A stretch of 64,000 bases of DNA, taken from the NCBI GenBank assembly GCA_028564925.1, contig CM053030.1:378941833-379005832 (forward strand). The letters run 5' to 3'. Under the pieces are notes generated by a model. It saw nothing but the letters and a program-made list of their open reading frames with translations, searched no databases and was not told the origin of the DNA. The stretch is from Lithobates sylvaticus. Its lineage: Eukaryota > Chordata > Amphibia > Anura > Ranidae. Of the stretch, positions 55,806-64,000 are shown piece by piece. How positions within the stretch are numbered: the stretch's first letter is position 1; each line of letters begins with the position of its first letter. Made by a program: the position numbers and the translations under genes.

Positions 55806-55928
55806 CCCTCCATTCACAGATTATGTTTGATTCATTAAAGCTGTAGTCATAGGTGTGTGCAGCCTATTGCATTAGGATGTTCACCCTAAAGCTCAAAAAC
55901 GTATATGTGTGTATATATATATATATAT
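55806..55928. other. Host sequence between ERV and Ty3 element, with (TA)n
   Basis: A TA-rich microsatellite (55910-55928) abuts the next LTR and may be its target. Confidence 0.5.
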
Positions 55929-56543
55929 TGTACAGGACGCCAAGGTTGGGTCCTGGACGGGTGCTATATAGCACCAGTATTTGGGCTGTGGTCCCTTTAA
56001 AGGAGTCGCAGCGTTGCTCAGGGGGTCACCCAAAATGGGTGAGGGGTTCCGGGAGTAGCCAAGCAGGAGAGGACTGACTCGCAGTCATCTCTATGTTTAA
56101 TAGTGAGTTATTTGGGACCCGGAATTTGGGAGGCTCTGAAGAGATATTCGGGTGGGAAAGAGCCTCCCTCCCTGACCACAGGGATTCAGCGCACAGGGGG
56201 TTAAGGGCCTCCAGGAAGACAGCTCATAAGACAGGAAGTAGGGAAGAGTTGTTGGTGTGAGGAGGAGTAGGTGATTACACCTGTCGGTTGAGCTGTGTGG
56301 ATGTCTGGAGACTGCTAAAGAACCTGCTGCAAAACTGTATGTGTTTTCCTTAACTTTGTTTTTGTGCTGAAGATAAGCTGATTTTCTGTTATGCTGAAGA
56401 TAAGCAGACTTTGTTTTTGTATTTTGCCTGTGCGCTGAAGAAAGCCTTATTTTTGATTTTTTTCTTACAAATAAATGTCTTTTATTATAAATCTGACGGT
56501 TTATGCACTTAATCCCGTGGAGCTATTGTCCCCAAAGTTCACA
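55929..56543 (+). repeat. Candidate 5' LTR of the Ty3 element
   Basis: TGTACAGGACGCC to AAAGTTCACA, with an AATAAA at about 56470 and the primer-binding-like TGG two bases after the end. With no second LTR to compare, limits are inferred. Confidence 0.65.
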
Positions 56544-56632
56544 ACTGGTGGAGAATGCGGCAAAAGTGCATTTGCAGCCGCAAAAAACGTTTAAAACTAA
56601 ACTGACATTTAAAGAGACAGTGTACAAATGGC

Positions 56633-58260
56633 ATGTCGTGGGTGAAGTCAGCTCAGATGCTGCAAGCAGCAGGTAAAGACATGGAGGAGGTCATCAGGGC
56701 TTTGGCGCAAGCCACCGTGACCCAGCAGCAAGCTTCAGCAGATGCAAACCGTCGCCATGAGGAAGCGATGGCTCAGCAGCAGCAGGCCCTGGCACAGGCT
56801 ATAGGTGCACAGCAGGAAAACACATGGTTGCTAGCCGCCCAGTTTACTGCTCAGCAGGAGTCCACTCAAGCACAGGTGACTGCCTTACAGGAGGCAGTGC
56901 AGCGGCTGGCTCAGGGACGAGAACAAGTGGTCATTGCCGTGGGCAACCAAGTGTCTGTGAAAGCCCACCATTTCTTACAAAAACTGACACCCAGCGATGA
57001 CGTAGAGGCCTTTCTCACCCCCTTTGAGAGGATAGCAGAGAGAGAGGGGTGGCCCCGTGACCAATGGGCCAGCATTATCTCTCCTTTTCTCACCGGTGAC
57101 CCACAAAAGGCCTACTTTGACCTCCCAACTGAACATATCAGCAACTATGAGCGTCTGAAGGCAGAGATCCTGGCCCGCCTAGGAGTGACCATGGCTGTCC
57201 GGGCTCAGAGGGTGCATCGCTGGTGGTACAAACCTGACCGACCACCCAGGTCCCAAATGCATGAACTGATACAGCTGGTTAAAAAATGGCTGCAGCCAGA
57301 AAAACTGTCAGGCCCACAAATGGTGGAACGGGTGGTGATGGACTGGTACCTGCGGTCCCTGCCAGATGACCTACAGCGCTGGGTAAGCCATGGAGACCCT
57401 GCAACCACTGACCAGCTGGTTGAATTGGTTGAAAGGTACACCGTGGTGGAGGACCTGCTTGGGCCTGCAAAACGTCAGGAACCCACACCAAGGGCAACAA
57501 GACCGGCCACAGCACCTAGGAGAGAAGCCCTGCCAGACATTGGAACCCGCAACCCTGCACCATCTTCTGCAGAACCTCGAAGGTTGGTTCCTGTCCCTAG
57601 GATGGGAGGCCTACAGTGTTGGCGATGTCGGTCCTGGGGGCATACCCGGGCACAATGCCCACTTCAGGAGGAGCCGATGGATTGCGGGACTGGTCGGAGA
57701 AGCTCCTTCTATGTGCAAAGAGCATGTACCACTCATCTTGATCTGGCTGAAGGACGGTTCGAGTGTGAAGTGTGGGTGAACCACCTTCCTGCCAGGGCCC
57801 TACTAGACTCCGGGAGCATGGTAAGACTGGTACATGCCGGGGAGATTGGGAGACTTGGCCCTGTAAATAAAACTCTGCGCGTAGTGTGTATCCATGGGGA
57901 TACCAGGGAGTACCCCCTGGTTCCTGTGACGGTTTCTTATGGACGTACCTCAGTGACACAAGAGGTTGGGGTAGTAAATAGTTTAATACATGATATTATA
58001 GTGGGGCGGGACTGTCCGCTATTTCTCGAACTGTGGAACCAGGCACAGATGGGGCTGCCAGGAGAACTGGGGACACTGGGCCTGGAAGAGATGGAGTCTG
58101 AGGGGTCTAGGCCTGAAACCCCCACAACACACCCCTCTAAAACAGAGATACCTGTCACTGATAAGGATATTGCAGAGAATGTTAATTTGAATGACAATGT
58201 TTCTGTTTCAGGCCTCAATACCGAGTTGACCTCTGAGGGGGGGGGGGAGTCTTCCCATTA
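56633..58260 (+). pseudogene. Ty3 gag-protease region with SCAN-like capsid
   Basis: The gag start is glutamine-rich and helical (QQQALAQAIGAQQ). The capsid has VEAFLTPFERIAEREGW and ERVVMDWYLRSLPDDLQRWV, closely resembling vertebrate SCAN domains, which are known to derive from a Gmr1-type capsid. The zinc knuckle is CWRCRSWGHTRAQC. Protease follows with ALLDSGSMVRLV. The element belongs to the broken Ty3 copy. Confidence 0.88.
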
Positions 58261-58266
58261 CAGGTT

Positions 58267-59510
58267 ATGCTGGGGGAGGATGATGAGGAGCAGTTGCAGT
58301 TCCCAGTTGAGGAGGGTGAAGGGGAAACATCCTCAAGGTCAGTGCATCCAGACCTGGACGTACCCAGGGATGCGTTTGGCACCGCCCAGTTGCAGGATCC
58401 TACCTTGGTCAATGCTCGAGAGCAGGTTTCTGTTGTTGATGGGGTCCCACAAATACCAGGGGCAGATCAAAGGTTTCCTCATTTTGCATTAAAGGGGGAT
58501 TTGGTTTATCGAGTGGCTGAGAGCCGAAAGGAAACTGTAGAGCAGTTACTGGTTCCCCAACCATATAGGCGGATGCTACTTGACCTAGCCCACAATGACG
58601 CACTGGGAGGACACTTGGGGGCAGAGAAAACGGAGGCCAGGATAACTGACCGGTTTTACTGGCCAGGGGTGAAGGCCGAGGTTAAAAGATATTGTGCATT
58701 TTGTCCCATTTGCCAGTTAACTGCCCCAGGGCCACACTATAGAAGCCCTCTGGTACCCTTGCCGATTATTGAGGTTCCATTTGAGCGGATCGCCATGGAT
58801 CTCGTGGGACCCCTGGTAAAGTCGGCAAGGGGGCACCAATATATATTAGTCATCCTAGACTACGCAACCAGGTATCCAGAAGCAGTTCCTTTGAGGAAAA
58901 CTTCCTCTAAGGCCATTGCCAAGGAATTATTCCAAATGTTTTCACGAACTGGATTCCCCAGGAAGATACTTACGGACCAGGGCACCCCTTTTATGTCAAA
59001 GGTGATGGCGGACTTGTGCAGACTATTTCAGATTAAGCAGTTGCGGACATCCGTCTATCACCCGCAGACCGATGGCCTAGTTGAGAGGTTTAATAAAACT
59101 CTAAAGTCCATGTTAAAAAGAGTGGTCCAGAAAGACGGGAAGGATTGGGATATGTTACTCCCTGCCCTCTTGTTTGCCATCCGGGAGGTTCCACAAGCGT
59201 CCACGGGCTTCTCACCATTTGAGTTAGTGTATGGACGAAGGCCCCGGGGGTTGCTTGACCTAGTAAAAGAAACGTGAGAAAGTGAATCCTCACCGCACAA
59301 GACCGTGGTAGAGCATATCTCTCAAATGCGAGAGAGGGTGGCTAAGGTGATGCCGCTGGTGAGGGAGCACATGCAGAAGGCTCAGGATGCCCAAAGAAGG
59401 GTGTATAACAGATCGGCTAAAATTAGACAGTTTCAAGTAGGAGACCGGGTGGCTGTCCTAATACCCACAGCAAGTTCTTGGCCAGGTGGCAAGGCCCGTT
59501 TGAGGTAGTA
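58267..59510 (+). pseudogene. Ty3 integrase region
   Basis: The zinc-binding HHCC part (HNDALGGHLGAEKT, YCAFCPICQL) precedes the catalytic core with AMDLVGPL, TDQGTPFMS and GLVERFNKTL, the D, D and E of integrase. The C-terminal part at 59.3-59.5 kb has VGDRVAVLIP as in GPY/F-type ends. Part of the broken Ty3 copy. Confidence 0.9.
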
Positions 59511-59707
59511 GAAAAAGTGGGTGAGGTGAACTAAAAGGTACACCAGCCAGGGAAAAGAAAACCATACCAGAAAACCATACCAGATCTATCACGTAAATCC
59601 ACTTAAAATGAAATAAAATGAATGCGGTTGCAGACCCTCATATATACCCAGTGAAGTGACCAACCTCAGGTGGTACACAGAGTTGAAACAAATCCTCCTA
59701 CATAAGT

Positions 59708-59865
59708 AAAAAAAAAAAACAAACAAAAAACCCAAAACACACAACACAAAATAAAAACAAAAAATACAAGAACAAACAAAAAAAAAAAAAAAAAAAGAAA
59801 AAAAAAACAATGTAAAAAGAAACAAAAAAAGACAAAACAATATTTAAAAAATAAACCAAAAAACA
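59708..59865. repeat. A-rich insertion with 20-bp direct repeats
   Basis: ACAAATCCTCCTACATAAGT occurs at 59688-59707 and 59866-59885. The 158 bp between them is almost pure A with scattered C and a few G/T. The duplication marks it as a target-primed insertion or a local duplication around an A-tract. Confidence 0.85.
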
Positions 59866-59885
59866 ACAAATCCTCCTACATAAGT

Positions 59886-62038
59886 GTGTACCTATTTATC
59901 CACAGCCCCCTCTCCTTTGCAGCAATTCAAAGTACAGAATCCAGGAGGCAGGGGGAAGGGATCTGATGTCAGACACTGCACAGCACAGAGCATAGAGCTA
60001 CGTGTAATCTGAGACTTGAGTGGAGAGAATGGACACGCTCCTCTCTACTAAGTCTCATAGGGAAACATGCACAGCTGAAGCTAGCATTCACAGTGTACTA
60101 GAACTCTCCTCCTCCATCCCCTTCTATCTCTTGGAGTCTGGAAAACCTTTCATCGGTGAGTCATGCAGATAGCAAAGGAACTAGACAGCAGAGAGTAATG
60201 ACACCCCACGCTTTTGATAGAGGCAAGTACACACTATAGAAGGATGTGCTTTGTTCATTTTGATGTTAGAGGTTTACAACCATGTTATTGTGCAATATAC
60301 CTTATAATATCAATATCATAAAAACACGAAAGAATGTAAAACGTCTTTATTTCAAGATATCCAGCAAATGAGATGCATAAAAAAAATGTCCATATCCAAT
60401 AACACCTTATGAGACTAGGGCCTTTGGACAAGGTGCCTTGCGAAATTGCACTCACTAAAGATTATGACCATCAAATTATAGGCAGGTGCATTTAAGAATT
60501 AGCGGGGACTTTAAATTCCACATGGGCATAAATCCCCAGCTTTGCTCTTGTCTCTCCAGAAGCAGTGTTGATGACGAAACACATATGATAGAACTAGCTG
60601 ATACTCTAGCCACTTCTAGATGATCTGTCACAAGAGAGACAGGTGTGGGTCTCTGTCTAAAGAGATTTTTTTACCATCCAAAAAAGGGGTCACCACGTAC
60701 CACTGAGGGTAAAACCACACTTACCAGCTCACTAGCTGGCAGTGCATCAAGTCACGCTTTGGGAATTAACAGTCTTAGCTTCCACTTTATGCTCCACATC
60801 CAGCTCCATCCATCCAGTAATTTTTTACTGATACATAAGTTTCACATAAAAACGATAAACATCCAGATGCCAAGTGGTAAAAACATGTACACTGCATTTA
60901 CTCATATGACCACCAGTTCCAAAACCTGAAGTGGCGGTGTGACGTCAGTGTATAGCTCCCCCCCATAGTGACACTGTACTACTCAGGGGGGTGTTTAGGG
61001 ACACAGCAGTAATCAGTTGGGCTGCTTGCTGTGGGCCCTACAGGGTGCGCCAGTGCACTGCAGTTGCTGCCCACTAGCAATAAATATACTGTGGGCAGGC
61101 GGCAAGTGGTTAATCTGGCACAGGCCATTTTAAAGGGCCTTACCAACAGCAAGGAGCGTTTTTGAATTCCTCCCAATATGCTATTTTAGAGAAAGGGGAT
61201 CGTCTACAGTTTCTATACTTAATTATAATTATTTTTTGTGGCTACACTAGAGCTATGTGAGCCCTTTTATCTTTGTGTAAATGAGAGTAAGCTAAGCAAA
61301 TGCCTAAAACTGATGCTACAAAATCATGAAAAATGTGTATTCAGCAAACAATACACCAAGGCTTGTAGAACAAATAACCTTTTCAGGAACACATGCTTTA
61401 ATTTGTTTGTATGAAATTCATTCTCTAAAAGAAAAGTACCTTTTTTTTCTTTCTAACTTTTTTTTTTTGAATTTGTAGTGTTATTAACTTGATGCTAATT
61501 TAGCTTTAATAATTACATATGTAGCCTTAGGTCATAGTCTCTTTTGTACTTGATCATTTTAAATGAATTTTCCTATTACTGTAAAGTAGAACATTTGCTA
61601 CGGAATATACATACAGTAATTGGATTATTTTAAAACTATAATAAAAGACTGAAAGAAAAGGTAAGTTCTCATTTTGACATATACCCAGTTCTGACTAAAT
61701 GTTATGGAATCTATATCTATTTGCATAAATATGCTGATTTTACAGAGAAACTCTGTTATTTTTTTTTGTGAAGAAAAACAAACAAACAATCTGTTTACCT
61801 TGATCTATATACCTTTTTAACAAACCTTGTTGCAGATTCCTATCTTCTCTTCTGAAGAAAATGCTGTTTGTTTTGCCATGTCCTTTCCAGACTGATTCCT
61901 AAATGGAAGGGTCTGTGCTCATTATAATTACCTGGAAAAAAATCAAATTTTTCTGATGAGGAAAGCTGTTTGCATCCCTTTAGAAGTAGGTAGCCCTTAA
62001 GGAGTATATCACTAAAAAAATAATTTTTGTCTTACCTG
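59886..62038. other. No recognised feature
   Basis: Several short open frames lack family resemblance. The part at 60.9-61.2 kb is GC-richer but shows no termini. The remainder is AT-rich. Confidence 0.45.
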
Positions 62039-63254
62039 TGTAGCGTCCACCCCCTTTAGGTGAGTGCTTAGTATGTTTTTGTAAATAGTGATAGGTAAAT
62101 TTAGCCAGGGCCTTGCACTTTTTTAGGCCTGGTTGTTTATTTGGGAGGTGGGAGTGTTAGAATAGAGGGGGGTGTGGCCACCTAGACTCTGGCTCCACTC
62201 ATCCTTCCAGTGGAAATGTTCTGGAAGGGAGGCAGGATTATGTGGAGAGTTCTGGACCAATCATTAAATTGTATTGACAGGGGCAGGACTCGCATATAAG
62301 CTGGGGGTCACATGCTTCCGGGGAGGCGGAGAGAATTCAAGATATAGGGAGTGCAGCAGAAACAGGCTTGAAGGCCTGGGGGTTCAGAGACCCCAGTGCT
62401 GGATAGCAGGAGCAGGCTTGAAGGCATAGGGGTTCAGAGACCCCAGTGCTGGATAGCAGGAGCAGACGTCGCCATGTAGACCAGAGGAGAAACCGGGCGT
62501 CCCAGGTGGGGATGCGTGAGACCATGAGGAGGAGGAAGTAGGAGTAAAGCGGATGGAGGAAACTGGGAATTGACCTTCTGTGGGTAACATGGACTGTCGA
62601 TTGGGAGTGAGCAAAGGGATTGCAACCAAGTGGTGCTTATCCGTAAACTTGCTATGTGAGCAAGGACCTAGTGAAGGACACTTTCCAGAACTGACATGGG
62701 CTGATTGTAAGAGTCAAGGAATTAGGCAGTGTGGCCTAGGACTTTGGAATCTACACCCACAGTATTATTCAGAGTGATGCTGGTCATTTCACAAAAGGAG
62801 AGTACACAGGATCAGAGACAAGAACCAGAATCAATAGAGGTATCTCATATCTTCTATCTACTTGTTTCACCAACACAAGTTCAAGAATAAAGCTTTACAG
62901 AATATAAAGACTGTCTGGTGTTTGTGAAGGTTGCATGGGATGGAAGAATGGGGGCTACTGACATAAAGGTAATGAACAACTTAGGGATAGCGCTGACAAC
63001 CTCCACCGCTTGCAAAAATTGTCCTGCTATCACAGTTGGAAATGTGGATGGGGCTTGTAGATGTCACTGTTGCCCTTGGAAACACGGACACAGGGGGTGG
63101 TGCGGCCGGAAACTACGGAGAAGTTGGTTCTTTACAGTTGGGACATCAAAAGGGACATTTTTACTGTCAAATAGTGACTTCTGCCTTAACCTGAAATTCT
63201 ACAGTGCCTGCCACCAGGTGTCGCTAGGGTGCACCAAGAAAATGTAGTGTTACA
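62039..63254 (+). repeat. Candidate solo LTR
   Basis: It starts TGTAGCGTCCACC and ends TAGTGTTACA, has a tail-end AATAAAGC signal (62887) about 370 bp before its end, a CATATAAGC box near 62290, and two 50-bp direct repeats (about 62364-62463). No internal retroviral sequence adjoins. The flanking 5 bp do not match, so this may be a fragment or the limits may be off. Confidence 0.45.
62364..62463. repeat. Two 50-bp direct repeats
   Basis: AGGCTTGAAGGC begins units at 62364 and 62414; each continues GGTTCAGAGACCCCAGTGCT. Confidence 0.9.
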
Positions 63255-63339
63255 GTTCCCCGCATGCTGGACCAAAAAGTGAGGGAGGCAGAGCCACGCC
63301 CAGGAGGAAAAGAGATTTTAAATTACATTTTTTCCTTTA

Positions 63340-63712
63340 GAAAGGTAATTTTGCTGTGGTACTGTTATAAACATTGGAAATATGCCCTACTTTACAGGCA
63401 GACTAAGGCCACTCCACAGGCACGATATATAAAGGAATATTTCATTTTTATTGTTTCACTTTAAGCATTATTAAAATCACTGCTCCCGAAAAAACTGCAG
63501 TTTTTAAAACTTTGTTTTGCATTGATACATGCCCCCTGGGGCAGGACCGGGTCCACAAACACTTTTTATGGCAATAACTTGCATATAAGCCTTTCAAATT
63601 AGCACTTTTGATTTTTCACGTTCCCGTCCCATAGACATTAACGGTGTTCGCACAAATTTTTTGCCTGTTCACATGTTCTGCTGCGAATCAGGGGGTGTAT
63701 GGCTCATCCCTA
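63340..63712. mobile_element. Right end of a hAT-type MITE related to 8405-17287
   Basis: It shares TTAAGCATTATTAAAATCAC, AATAACTTGCATATAAGCCT, TTAGCACTTTTGATTTT and a closing CATCCCTA at 63712 with the element at 8.4 kb. It preserves the empty site into which L1 inserted in that copy. The left half is missing. Confidence 0.85.
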
Positions 63713-64000
63713 GTTTTGGCTATATGGTGAGTGTTATTGCAGCTGAGCACTATCGGGTGAACAAACAAATGTCGGTAATGGTTTAAATATTGCTTCACAT
63801 TGAAGAATTAAGGAATCCATTCGTTTAGAAAGATATTCATGAACTTTTTTAAAAAGGATTGCACTATTGTCATAATTTGTATTGTATTTTGGCCTATAGC
63901 ACTTTGCATTTAAGTTCAATTTGTTTCACAGCACAGTATTAGTGTATTTATTATAGTGCCCCCTCACTTAACATTTCTTAGTTCAGGTCATCCCTACACT
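63713..64000. other. No recognised feature
   Basis: AT-rich flank; nothing supported. Confidence 0.4.

Larger units (their letters stand above)
55929..59620 (+). mobile_element. Gmr1-type Ty3 LTR retrotransposon, broken
   Basis: It has a candidate 5' LTR (55929-56543), a primer-binding-like TGGTGGAGAATGCGGC at 56546, then gag with a SCAN-like capsid, a zinc knuckle, protease and integrase. Integrase comes straight after protease, the order reported for Gmr1-type elements. I do not recognise RT, RNase H or a 3' LTR. It is broken but its gag and integrase are much better preserved than the relative at 17.7 kb, so it is the younger of the two. Confidence 0.85.

Noticed and set aside
56911-57959. 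Minus-strand frames across the Ty3 gag
   Set aside because: They are antisense shadows of the gag region, which has clear domain matches on the plus strand.
59589-59869. Phenylalanine-rich minus-strand frames resembling a membrane protein
   Set aside because: They are translations of the complement of the A-rich insertion.

Overview
This 64-kb window looks like intergenic DNA from an anuran, most likely a true frog (Ranidae). The basis is its repeats: several dispersed families that I know from ranid sequence, chromovirus-free Ty3 relatives, Harbinger and hAT elements, and frog-type L1 and CR1-like LINEs. I found no convincing host protein-coding gene, tRNA or rRNA. Nearly every long reading frame belongs to a transposable element, a tandem repeat, or the shadow of one.

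Layout. 1-5.3 kb: a hAT transposon on the minus strand, entering from outside the window, with a BED-finger transposase, a ~113-bp minisatellite in the leader, a TATA box and five consecutive hairpins next to its terminal repeat. 5.3-8.4 kb: dispersed repeats and tRNA-like SINE remnants. 8.4-17.3 kb: a non-autonomous hAT-type element with a perfect 8-bp target-site duplication; a full-length 7.5-kb L1 LINE (minus strand) with its own duplication is inserted inside it. 17.6-18.9 kb: two LTR-element fossils. 19.5-20.0 kb: a MITE. 20.3-27.9 kb: a CR1-like LINE split by a two-gene Harbinger transposon. The Harbinger transposase (plus strand) and its Myb/MADF-like partner (minus strand) have interleaved exons, and the shared intron holds a 2.4-kb retro-inserted palindromic element carrying a hammerhead-ribozyme-like motif. 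29.1-31.6 kb: a second, incomplete L1.

33-46 kb: a Ty3 fossil, an 84-bp near-perfect palindrome, then a chain of Harbinger-type MITEs and a second Harbinger joined through TTA target sites (37.2-42.5 kb), then a 41-bp satellite array (about 57 copies, with a ~1.07-kb higher-order period), and the 5' end of a second hAT family. 47.6-55.8 kb: a class I-like endogenous retrovirus with two closely similar LTRs and a 5-bp duplication; it is broken. 55.9-59.6 kb: a Gmr1-type Ty3 element whose capsid resembles the SCAN domain and in which integrase directly follows protease; it is broken. 59.7 kb: an A-rich insertion with a 20-bp duplication. 62.0-63.25 kb: a candidate solo LTR. The window closes with the right end of a hAT-type MITE related to the one at 8.4 kb.

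The most interesting signals are the interlocked two-gene Harbinger, the repeated occurrence of hammerhead-like cores (several in inverted pairs), the shared hairpin architecture of the hAT 5' ends, and the nested insertions that give a relative chronology.
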